From Roseinatronobacter ekhonensis (lineage in GTDB: Bacteria > Pseudomonadota > Alphaproteobacteria > Rhodobacterales > Rhodobacteraceae): a stretch of DNA of 64,000 nt. The position numbers and the translations under genes are program-made. Where the stretch lies: NCBI RefSeq assembly GCF_900499075.1, contig NZ_UIHC01000008.1, positions 1 to 64,000 on the forward strand. Reading direction: 5' to 3'. Numbering within the stretch: the first letter of the stretch is position 1; the number at the start of each line of letters is the position of its first letter. Below, in pieces: positions 56,904 to 64,000 of the stretch. The notes below the pieces were generated by a model. The model was not told where the DNA came from, searched no databases, and saw only the letters and a program-made list of their open reading frames with translations.

Positions 56904-58182
56904 AGCGCAACGCCTCTACAGGGTTCATGCGGGCGGCACGACGCGCGGGAAAGATGGTTACGATAAAGGACAGCGACAAAGACAAAGCCACCGATTTCAG
57001 CACATCTTCCAGCCGCAACTGGGCGGGCAGCGCATAGATGCCGCGAATGGCCGGGTCCCACACCCCGCCGCCGGACACATAGTTCACAAGGCTAAAAATC
57101 GGGTCTATGTAGATGACAAAGACACAGCCCAGCACCACACCCGCAAGTGTGCCAAGCAAGCCCACACTGGCCCCGCAGATGAAAAATACCCGCAGGATGG
57201 ACCCTTCGGTCAGCCCCATGGTGCGCAGAATGCCAATGTCGCGGCCCTTGTTCTTGACCAGCATGATAAGGCCGGAAATGATGTTCATCGCCGCAATCAG
57301 CACAAGGATCGAGAGGATGACGAACATCACGTTATCCTCCACCTCGAGCGCGCGCAGGAATGACCCCGCGCTGTCGCGCCATGTCCAGAGCATGGCCCGC
57401 TCGCCGCTGGCCCGCAGAAGCGGCGCGCGCAGGCTGTCAATCTCGTCAGGATTCTCGACCATGACCTCCATCTCGTCGGCCACACCATCGCGGTTGAAAT
57501 AGATCTGCGCGTCAGAAAACGGCATATAAAGCCTGGTGCGGTCGATGTCGTAGCGCCCGGCGGTGAAGATATACACCACCTCGTAGGCCGAAATGCGCGG
57601 GCTGGTCCCGAACGCCGTGCGCACCCCGTCGGGGGAAATAAGCCGGATACTGTCGCCGACGCCAAGGTTCAGCTCTCGCGCCACGCCCGACCCGATCGCA
57701 ACGCCGTCGCTGAACCGCCCGATATCGCCCGAAGAGAATTCGGGATTGGCGACGCGCGGCAAGGTTGCCAGATTATCGGGGCTGATGCCGAACACCTCTA
57801 CCCCGGTATTGCGGCTGTTGGCAGAGGCCATGACCTGCCCTTTGATCAGCGGAGCAACCCGCGTGACACCGGGGATCTCGGCCAACCGCTCGGCCATTTC
57901 GTCATAATCTTCAATCACGCGGCTGGTGCGCCCCGCTTCATCCACATGGACGGCGGAATACACCGTGACATGGGCATTCGCGCCCAGAATGGTATCGACG
58001 AATTCGGCGCGGAACCCCGAGCGCACGGCCAGAGTGGCGATAAGCGCGAAGACCGCAAGCATGACGCCGACGAATGAAATGACCGTCATCACGCTGACGC
58101 CGCCTTCGGCCCGGCGCGCGCGCAGGTAGCGCCACGCGATCATCCACTCGAAGGACGCGAAGGGCGGGGTGCTATGGGACAT
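56896..58182 (-). CDS. lolC: lipoprotein-releasing permease LolC/LolE family
   Basis: With the ATG at 58182 the protein has 428 residues: an N-terminal helix after [18 protein letters not shown] (MIAWRYL is a family hallmark), a large periplasmic domain (about residues 50-250) and three C-terminal helices ([35 protein letters not shown] and the last before [16 protein letters not shown]). Only one permease gene is present, consistent with the single LolF-like component of many alphaproteobacteria. Confidence 0.92.
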   Translation of the reverse strand: MSHSTPPFASFEWMIAWRYLRARRAEGGVSVMTVISFVGVMLAVFALIATLAVRSGFRAEFVDTILGANAHVTVYSAVHVDEAGRTSRVIEDYDEMAERLAEIPGVTRVAPLIKGQVMASANSRNTGVEVFGISPDNLATLPRVANPEFSSGDIGRFSDGVAIGSGVARELNLGVGDSIRLISPDGVRTAFGTSPRISAYEVVYIFTAGRYDIDRTRLYMPFSDAQIYFNRDGVADEMEVMVENPDEIDSLRAPLLRASGERAMLWTWRDSAGSFLRALEVEDNVMFVILSILVLIAAMNIISGLIMLVKNKGRDIGILRTMGLTEGSILRVFFICGASVGLLGTLAGVVLGCVFVIYIDPIFSLVNYVSGGGVWDPAIRGIYALPAQLRLEDVLKSVALSLSLSFIVTIFPARRAARMNPVEALRYE

Positions 58183-58332
58183 GAGCGGCTCTGGGGTTCG
58201 GGGCTGAGGGTTTGTCCCCGTCTGTCTAGCCCCTGCCCGCCACAAGCGCAAAGGCAAAGCACATCAAGGCGACTTGAACTTGGCGACATTTACGGTCACG
58301 GTTCCGCAACCAATCTGTGACAAGGTCACTCC

Positions 58333-59238
58333 ATGCAATCCTATTCACGTGGCATCCGCAGCTTGCGCGGCCTTCTGGTTGAATTGATCGGGCTGTATCG
58401 TCGGCAGACGCGGGATATTCCGCTTCAGGTCTCTCAGGCGCTGGAGATCCAGCGCGATACCGTCGCGGCGATCGAAGAATTGCGCGGCGCGCCACTGATG
58501 GACTGCGATATTCTGGAAATCGGTCCCGGTCAGACGCGGCTGTTCCTGATGGCCACCGGGCTGACCAACCGCGCGATCGGCGTGGATATGGAACGCACGC
58601 CCGACCGGCTGGGGCCGGCGGCGCTGTGGCGTATCTGGCGTCAGAATGGCAGCTTGCGGCTGGTCAAGACGCTCGGGCGCTCTGTCATGGGCATAGACCG
58701 GCGCACGCGGGCCGAACTGGCGCGGCAACTGGGGGTGCGGCCTGCGCAGTTGCACAACCGGATCGTGCAGGGCGACGCGCAGGCGCTGCCCTTTGAGGAT
58801 TCCAGTTTCGATGCCGTTGTCTCGACCTCGGTGTTCGAACATCTGGAACACCCCGATCAGGCCGCCGCCGAGGTGGCGCGCGTGCTGCGCCCCGGCGGTG
58901 TGGCCCGGATGATCACCCACCTGTATACCAGCCATACCGGCGCGCATGACACGCGCCTGTTTCTGGACCCGCACGCTCTGCCGCCATGGCCACATCTGCG
59001 CGCAGGCACACGCGACATGGTGCAGTCAAATTCCTACCTGAATGAATGGCGGCTGGCCGATTACCGGCGCGCGTTCAAGGACCAATGGCCGGGGCATTCG
59101 GACTGGTTGGGGATAGAGGACTATCCCGCGCAATCGGATCTGGACCGGCTGCGCGCGGCCGGCGAGTTGGAAGGCTTTGTCGATGACGAATTACGCGCTT
59201 CCGTGCTGATAACAAGCTGGCGCAAACCGGGCGGCTGA
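58333..59238 (+). CDS. class I SAM-dependent methyltransferase
   Basis: The 301-residue protein has a SAM motif ILEIGPGQTRLFLMATGL, an acidic ribose-binding site in AIGVDMERTP and a core FDAVVSTSVFEHLEHPDQAAA followed by VLRPGGVARMITH, the Methyltransf_11 pattern. About 55 N-terminal residues precede the fold. Substrate unknown; distal LLP/polysaccharide-associated enzymes look alike. It is divergent from lolC by 150 bases. Confidence 0.75.
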   Translation: MQSYSRGIRSLRGLLVELIGLYRRQTRDIPLQVSQALEIQRDTVAAIEELRGAPLMDCDILEIGPGQTRLFLMATGLTNRAIGVDMERTPDRLGPAALWRIWRQNGSLRLVKTLGRSVMGIDRRTRAELARQLGVRPAQLHNRIVQGDAQALPFEDSSFDAVVSTSVFEHLEHPDQAAAEVARVLRPGGVARMITHLYTSHTGAHDTRLFLDPHALPPWPHLRAGTRDMVQSNSYLNEWRLADYRRAFKDQWPGHSDWLGIEDYPAQSDLDRLRAAGELEGFVDDELRASVLITSWRKPGG

Positions 59239-59244
59239 TGCGCC

Positions 59245-60201
59245 TCAATATCCCAGCGCCTGATAGGTCCAATCCGTGTCGGCATCCGGGCGTGCCGCAA
59301 GCATGATCGCCAATGCGCCGCTATCACGGTCAAGGCGCACATCGCTCGAAAACCCCAGATCACCGCCCGAATGCCCGACCAGCGGGCCGTCGATTTCAAG
59401 GCCAGTGCCATAGCCCGCGCCCGTAGGGTCATGCAGAAGGTCTGCCATCAGGACCGGCGGCAACAGCGCGCCACCGAAGAGTGCGCGATAAAACCGCGCC
59501 AGGTCGCGGGCAGAGCCGATCACGCCGCCATCGCCCATCCCTTGGGTGATGTAGTAATCGCGCACGTTCCGACCATCCTCTACCGCTGCGGGAAAATCGC
59601 TGGGCAGAGGGCCCGACCCGAACACGAAGGCGGTTTCCATACCTGACGGATCAAAGACCAGATCGCGCATCACCTGCGCGTAGTCCTGCCCAGTCAAATG
59701 TTCCAGTATCAGCCCCAGCAGCACGTAATTGGTGTTGGAATAGTCAAAGCCTGCGCCCGGCGCGAAGACAGGTTCCATGCCATGGGCATAAGTCAGGGCC
59801 ACGCGCGGGTTGTGCACTGCACGGCCCTGCGCCAGCGCATCTTCGACAAAAGCGTCGCCCAGATAATCCGGCAACCCGCTGGTCATGGTCAGCAGATGGC
59901 GCAGCGTCAGGGTATTGGGCAGGTCCAGATCGTCCGCAATGCCATCGGGCAGATAGGTTTGCGCGGCGTCCTCCAGTTGCAAACGCCTCTGCCCGACAAG
60001 GTGCAGGACTGCGACCGCCGTCATCGTCTTGCCGATAGAGGCGAGCGCGAAGGGCGTATCCGGCCCCGCGCCGCCCGCACCATCTACCCAGAGTGTCCCA
60101 TCTGCGTCTTGCAGAAACCGGACCTGTGCCGTGTCAGCGGACTGGACCCCGCTGCCCAAAAGGGTCAGCACACAGGCAAATGCCGCAATCAGACCCTTCA
60201 T
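59245..60201 (-). CDS. serine hydrolase, beta-lactamase class C / penicillin-binding fold
   Basis: With ATG at 60201 (a GTG one codon earlier is possible) the 318-residue precursor has a signal peptide (MKGLIAAFACVLTLLGSGV). The catalytic SxxK is in PFALASIGKTMTAVAVLH and the YxN in FDYSNTNYVLLGLILEHL; HSGGDLGFSSDVRLD fills the KTG/HxG position. Such enzymes include esterases, D-aminopeptidases and beta-lactamases; resistance cannot be assumed. Confidence 0.82.
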   Translation of the reverse strand: MKGLIAAFACVLTLLGSGVQSADTAQVRFLQDADGTLWVDGAGGAGPDTPFALASIGKTMTAVAVLHLVGQRRLQLEDAAQTYLPDGIADDLDLPNTLTLRHLLTMTSGLPDYLGDAFVEDALAQGRAVHNPRVALTYAHGMEPVFAPGAGFDYSNTNYVLLGLILEHLTGQDYAQVMRDLVFDPSGMETAFVFGSGPLPSDFPAAVEDGRNVRDYYITQGMGDGGVIGSARDLARFYRALFGGALLPPVLMADLLHDPTGAGYGTGLEIDGPLVGHSGGDLGFSSDVRLDRDSGALAIMLAARPDADTDWTYQALGY

Positions 60202-60256
60202 CACCCGCGCCTTTCATGGACAGGAAATCGCGCATCGTGGTGCACCGCGAAAGGAA

Positions 60257-60275
60257 CCGGGGGGTTTCCCCCCGG
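60257..60275 (-). terminator. GC hairpin downstream of fumC
   Basis: On the minus strand CCGGGGGG-AAA-CCCCCCGG forms an 8-bp stem, 11 bases after the fumC stop, followed by TTCCTTTC. The weak T-tract makes Rho-independent ending possible but not certain. Confidence 0.6.
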
Positions 60276-60285
60276 CGTCGCGACA

Positions 60286-61680
60286 TCAGCCCTTGGGGCC
60301 GATCATATCCTCTGGCCGCACGACGCGGTCGAAGGTTTCGGCATCGACGAAACCCAAAGCAATCGCCTCTTCTTTCAAAGTGGTGCCGTTTTTATGCGCC
60401 GTCTTGGCCACTTTGGTGGCGTTGTCATAGCCGATGGTCGGCGCAAGCGCCGTGACAAGCATCAGCGATTCCTTCATCAGCTTGTCGATGCGGTCCACGT
60501 TGGCGCGGGTGCCCACGACCATATTGTCAGTGAAGGATGACGCCGCATCCCCCAGAAGCTGCATGCTCTGCAACACGTTGTAGGACATCATCGGGTTGTA
60601 GACGTTCAACTCGAAATGCCCCTGCGACCCGGCGAAACCCACCGCCGCATCATTGCCCATGACATGCGCGCAGACCATCGTCAGCGCTTCGGCCTGCGTG
60701 GGGTTGACCTTGCCGGGCATGATGCTGGACCCCGGCTCATTCTCCGGCAGGATCAACTCGCCCAGCCCCGAACGCGGGCCAGAGCCGAGCAGCCGCATAT
60801 CATTGGCGATCTTGAACAGGCTTGCGGCGACCGTTTTCAGCGCGCCGCTAAACATGACCATCGCGTCATGCGCGGCCAAAGCCTCGAACTTGTTGGGTGC
60901 GGTCACGAACGGCAGATCGGTGATCTGCGCGATATGACCCGCGACCGCCATGTCCCAGCCCTTGCGCGTATTCAGGCCGGTGCCAACGGCAGTGCCGCCC
61001 TGCGCCAGCTCGTAGATGTGCGGCAGGCACATTTCCACGCGCGCAATACCCATTTTCACCTGATGCGCATAGCCGCCAAATTCCTGCCCCAGCGTCAGAG
61101 GTGTCGCATCCTGCGTATGGGTGCGGCCGATCTTGATGATGTCCTTGAATTCCTCGGATTTCGCGGCCAGCGCATCATGCAGCTTGGCCAGCCCCGGCAA
61201 CAGCACGTCGCGCGCCAGCATGCCGATGGCGACATGCATCGCGGTCGGGAATGTATCATTGCTGGACTGGCCCATATTGCAATGGTCATTGGGGTGGACA
61301 GGGTCTTTCGACCCCATCTCGCCGCCCAGAATCTCGATCGCGCGGTTGGAAATCACCTCGTTCGCGTTCATGTTGCTTTGGGTGCCGGACCCCGTCTGCC
61401 ACACGACCAGCGGAAAATTGTCATCGAACTGGCCGTTGAACACCTCGGTCGCCGCTTGCACAATCGCCGCGCCCCGACGGTCATCCAGCGTTCCCTGCTG
61501 CATGTTGACCAGTGCGCAAGCCCATTTGATCGCGCCGAGAGCGCGGATGATGGGCACCGGCTGCCGTTCCCATCCAATCGGAAAATTGATGATAGAGCGC
61601 TGCGTCTGCGCACCCCAATACTTGTCGGCGGGCACGTCCAGCGGGCCAAAACTGTCGGTCTCAACGCGGATGGTGGTCAT
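60286..61680 (-). CDS. fumC: class II fumarate hydratase
   Basis: FumC interconverts fumarate and malate in the TCA cycle without an iron-sulfur cluster. Start at 61680 follows AAGGAG. The 464-residue protein has the lyase signature [20 protein letters not shown] with the active-site Ser loop, the B-site-like [20 protein letters not shown] and [20 protein letters not shown] with catalytic His. It is separated from sspB by 80 bases. Confidence 0.97.
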   Translation of the reverse strand: MTTIRVETDSFGPLDVPADKYWGAQTQRSIINFPIGWERQPVPIIRALGAIKWACALVNMQQGTLDDRRGAAIVQAATEVFNGQFDDNFPLVVWQTGSGTQSNMNANEVISNRAIEILGGEMGSKDPVHPNDHCNMGQSSNDTFPTAMHVAIGMLARDVLLPGLAKLHDALAAKSEEFKDIIKIGRTHTQDATPLTLGQEFGGYAHQVKMGIARVEMCLPHIYELAQGGTAVGTGLNTRKGWDMAVAGHIAQITDLPFVTAPNKFEALAAHDAMVMFSGALKTVAASLFKIANDMRLLGSGPRSGLGELILPENEPGSSIMPGKVNPTQAEALTMVCAHVMGNDAAVGFAGSQGHFELNVYNPMMSYNVLQSMQLLGDAASSFTDNMVVGTRANVDRIDKLMKESLMLVTALAPTIGYDNATKVAKTAHKNGTTLKEEAIALGFVDAETFDRVVRPEDMIGPKG

Positions 61681-61760
61681 TGCGGCGCTCCTTGCGGCTG
61701 TTTGTGCTTGGCTTAGCGCCAAGTTGCCGCAAGATCAATCAGCATACAGCCGCATACCGC

Positions 61761-62228
61761 CTACTTGCGGAACTGGTCCAGACTGACGACATCGGCGCTT
61801 TTTTCCTCGCGCTCGGCATCTTCCAGCATCGGCGCTTCCAGATCGTCGTCATCCTCGTCATCGGCGTCGTCATCCTGCTGCAACTCGAACCGCAGGCCGA
61901 ATTCGACCGACGGGTCGACGAAGGTCGAGATGGCGTCGAACGGGATATACAAGGGTTCCGGCGCATTGCCGAAATTGAGCGTGATGGCAAAGCCGTTCGG
62001 GTCCACCACAAGGTTTTCGAACCAGTGCTGCACCACGAGAGTTATCTCTTCGGGGTAGCGGTCGCGCAGCCAGTCGGCCATCTGCACGTCGGGATGGCCG
62101 GTATCGACAGTAATGAAGAAATGATGCTCGCCGGGCAAACCATCTTCCGCCACACGGTCCATCACGGACCGGATCAGACCGCGCATGGCGTCATGCATCA
62201 GGTTGCCATAGTCGATTTCACCACTCAT
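61761..62228 (-). CDS. sspB: SspB family ClpXP adaptor
   Basis: The start at 62228 gives 155 residues. SspB binds ssrA-tagged proteins and delivers them to ClpXP. The fold is recognisable from YGNLMHDAMRGLIRSVMDRV, HHFFITVDTGHPDVQMADWL and LVVQHWFENLVVDPNGFAITL (tag-binding groove), and the C-terminal acidic linker (DDDADDEDDDD) ends in a ClpX-binding tail LDQFRK. It sits about 100 bases downstream of the tmRNA on the same strand, so tag maker and tag reader are neighbours. Confidence 0.88.
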   Translation of the reverse strand: MSGEIDYGNLMHDAMRGLIRSVMDRVAEDGLPGEHHFFITVDTGHPDVQMADWLRDRYPEEITLVVQHWFENLVVDPNGFAITLNFGNAPEPLYIPFDAISTFVDPSVEFGLRFELQQDDDADDEDDDDLEAPMLEDAEREEKSADVVSLDQFRK

Positions 62229-62324
62229 GCCGATCTTGCCTTCTCTCTCGCTATGCGCACCAACATAACCGAGTCGGACCCAAATGAAAGGGGCGCAATC
62301 GGGTTCGGTCACAAAATGCGGGGA

Positions 62325-62625
62325 AAGTGCAGGCTTCTGTTGCCAGGTGCCTGCGAACCCCGCCTTACGCGGCTAAGCGCAAGGGCTTAAGTTTCGGTTT
62401 GGTTACTGCTTACGCAGCAACTGCTACCGGAGCACGGTTGTCATTTGCAACTGTACGTTTTGCACCGATAACGGTGGTGGCTCACCGAGGCAAAGCATAA
62501 CCCCTTTACACGTTCGTCGATCCTGTTTCGGCCCCATGATCCCCAAATGAAGGATGTTGGTGGAGCCGCCGGGTACCGCCCCCGGGTCCGATCCGCTTAT
62601 TCCGAGCGCGTTTATGCCCATAGTC
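62325..62625 (-). ncRNA. ssrA: two-piece (circularly permuted) tmRNA
   Basis: The acceptor piece comes first on the minus strand and ends CGGCTCCACCA at 62558, with a T-arm-like CCGGG/CCCGG stem. A 22-base spacer (62557-62536) is removed. The coding piece begins GGGGCCG at 62535, whose seven bases pair with CGGCTCC to make the acceptor stem. The tag frame 62448-62410 encodes ANDNRAPVAVAA and stop. The coding piece ends in the conserved GCAGGC...GCCTGC hairpin near 62329. The 5' end of the acceptor piece is approximate. Confidence 0.93.
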
Positions 62626-62798
62626 CCTTGCGAGACATGACAGATGTAAGCGCCTCGGGCGACCAGTGCAAGGGGGCGCGCAAACGGGCCATGCGTCGGC
62701 TGCCCTTGGATTATGCGCCAAGCCCCGCTCCGGGGTTTGTGATCGTTGCGTGATCGGGTTGCGCTTGTTTATGAGAATGATTTGCATTTACGTTGACG

Positions 62799-62815
62799 TT
62801 GCGACTTATTCGCAA
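62799..62815. promoter_or_regulatory. candidate metal-regulator operator upstream of the zinc/manganese binding-protein gene
   Basis: TTGCG-ACTTATT-CGCAA is an inverted repeat 34 bases before the start, in an A/T-rich stretch that also holds GAGAATGATTTGCATT (62773-62788), similar in style to Fur-family (Zur/Mur) boxes. The identity of the regulator is not established. The rest of 62626-62849 shows no gene. Confidence 0.4.
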
Positions 62816-62849
62816 TAGATATCATCCAAGATCAAGGAGAACTGTTTCG

Positions 62850-63809
62850 ATGCGTGCCATGACACGTTTTTTCAAAGGCCTGACGCTCGCCGCTGCCGCT
62901 GCCCTGTTTTCGGCCCCTCTGGCGGCGCAAGACCGGGTGCAAGTGGTGGCCACCACGGGAATGATCGCCGACACCGCCCGCGCCGTGGGCGGCGACTTGG
63001 TCGAGTTGCAAGCGCTGATGGGTCCGGGCGTGGACCCGCATGCTTTCCGCCAGACCCGCACCGACATTGTCGCACTGGCCCGTGCCGATCTGGTGCTGTG
63101 GAACGGCCTGTTTCTGGAAGCGCAGATGGAAGATTTCCTTCTGGAACTTGGGGAAACCGGAAATGTCGTGGCCGTGACAGAGGCATTGGCGCAAGATCGC
63201 CTTCTGGCCTCTGAGGATTACGAGGGCCGCTTCGACCCGCATGTCTGGATGGACCCGGCGCTCTGGGCAGATGTGACACTGGCAATACGCGACGCGCTGA
63301 GTGTGACACTGCCCGAGGGCGCCGACACATTCGCTGCCAACGCCGATGCTTACCTGCAAGAGCTTGCGCAGCTGGCAAGCTATTCGGACGAGGTTCTGGC
63401 CAGCGTGCCGCAGGATGCGCGCATTCTTCTGACATCGCATGACGCATTCGGCTATTTCGGGGCAGCTTACGGGTTCGAGGTGGTTGGCATTCAGGGCCTG
63501 TCCACCGCGTCAGAAGCCGGTCTGCGGCGCATTGCCGATCTGGTCGATATGCTGGTTGCGCGCGACATCGGCGCGGTGTTTGTCGAAACCTCTGTCAGCG
63601 ACCGCAACATTCGCGCGCTGATCGAAGGGGCGGCGGCACAGGGCCACGAAGTCATCATCGGCGGCGAATTGTTTTCCGACGCCATGGGCGAAACCGGCAG
63701 CTATGAAGGAACCTATATCGGGATGATCGACCATAACGTGACCACCATCGCGCGCGCGCTTGGCGGCAGCGCCCCTGAACGCGGAATGAACGGACAGCTT
63801 GCCCAATGA
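62850..63809 (+). CDS. zinc/manganese ABC transporter substrate-binding protein
   Basis: The ATG at 62850 follows AAGGAG. The 319-residue precursor has a signal peptide (ends LAAQ near residue 27). It is a cluster A-I metal-binding protein with ligands His64 (GVDPHAF), His131 (FDPHVWMDP), His197 (LTSHDAFGYFG) and Asp294 (IGMIDHN), the His3-Asp set of TroA-type proteins. It lacks the His-rich loop of ZnuA, so zinc and manganese are both possible. It overlaps the ATPase start by ATGA. Confidence 0.88.
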   Translation: MRAMTRFFKGLTLAAAAALFSAPLAAQDRVQVVATTGMIADTARAVGGDLVELQALMGPGVDPHAFRQTRTDIVALARADLVLWNGLFLEAQMEDFLLELGETGNVVAVTEALAQDRLLASEDYEGRFDPHVWMDPALWADVTLAIRDALSVTLPEGADTFAANADAYLQELAQLASYSDEVLASVPQDARILLTSHDAFGYFGAAYGFEVVGIQGLSTASEAGLRRIADLVDMLVARDIGAVFVETSVSDRNIRALIEGAAAQGHEVIIGGELFSDAMGETGSYEGTYIGMIDHNVTTIARALGGSAPERGMNGQLAQ

Positions 63810-64000
63810 CGGATTTGCCCGCTCATAGCCCCCTTGCGGTGCGCGGCCTGAGCGTGACCTATGGCGACAAACCCGCCGTGCAGGCGGTGGACGCCACCTT
63901 CCCACGCGCGGCCCTGTCTGCGATTATCGGGCCGAACGGGGCGGGCAAATCTACCTTTCTAAAGGCCTGCCTTGGCATAATCCCGCGCCTGTCGGGCGAG
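63806..64000 (+). CDS. metal ABC transporter ATP-binding protein, cut by window end
   Basis: The first 65 codons are present, starting MTDLPAHSPLAVRGLSVTYG. Walker A is IIGPNGAGKSTFLKACLG. It is the ATPase for the binding protein upstream, coupled by ATGA at 63806-63809; a permease gene is expected beyond the window. Confidence 0.88.
   Translation, partial: MTDLPAHSPLAVRGLSVTYGDKPAVQAVDATFPRAALSAIIGPNGAGKSTFLKACLGIIPRLSGE

Overview
This window is a high-GC chromosomal segment of an anoxygenic phototrophic alphaproteobacterium of the family Rhodobacteraceae, most likely from the Rhodobacter/Rhodobaca group. The main evidence is a photosynthesis gene block ending pufQBALM-pufX, with pufX in place of a reaction-centre cytochrome gene pufC, and dxs directly downstream as in Rhodobacter. 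Other lineage markers are gcrA, a TrgA/TrgB pair, a DUF2948-murA-hisD neighbourhood, and a circularly permuted two-piece tmRNA tagging with ANDNRAPVAVAA.

Layout. Positions 1-5300 (+): a small hypothetical gene, a MetY-type sulfhydrylase, a large PilM/PilP-like single-span membrane protein and YciB. Positions 5295-23434 run mostly on the minus strand: trgBA, mltG and fabF; adenine deaminase; a sulfotransferase and a glycosyltransferase with an MshEN-like N-terminus; recR-ybaB-dnaX; a four-gene run of small-molecule enzymes (PcaD-like, threonine ammonia-lyase, alpha/beta hydrolase, HAD); and hisD-DUF2948-murA with a 55-residue basic protein. Positions 23520-29400 hold tRNA-Thr(GGT), a TetR regulator, SRP RNA, gamma-glutamyltransferase, a cytochrome c, an ABC-2 permease, gcrA and a secreted dienelactone hydrolase. 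Positions 29425-41529 hold ALDH16-deoC, an FbpC-like ATPase, suhB, class II DAHP synthase, a GlxA-type regulator, TusA, a VWA/MoxR pair and a helix-hairpin-helix-like protein.

The photosynthesis block spans about 41.6-56.2 kb. On the minus strand the order is crtE-crtF-bchC-bchX-bchY-bchZ-pufQ-pufB-pufA-pufL-pufM-pufX followed by dxs; crtD-crtC diverge on the plus strand. Together these make geranylgeranyl-PP, the late spheroidene-type carotenoid steps, chlorin reduction to bacteriochlorophyll, the LH1 antenna and the reaction centre. Paired TGT-N12-ACA palindromes of the PpsR/CrtJ type lie before bchC, overlapping a clear TTGACA/TAAGAT promoter, and between crtE and crtD. Hairpins punctuate puf: one with a GCAA loop between pufA and pufL, and a four-hairpin series with an intrinsic terminator between pufX and dxs. 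The cluster stops abruptly after crtC at lolD, so the crtAIB/tspO/bchIDO genes must lie elsewhere.

Positions 56211-64000 are housekeeping: lolDC, a methyltransferase, a beta-lactamase-fold serine hydrolase, fumC, sspB next to ssrA, and the start of a zinc/manganese ABC transporter operon cut by the window end. I found no insertion sequence, prophage, CRISPR array or rRNA. A short repeat of about 23 bp occurs three times and overlaps the ends of two coding regions.
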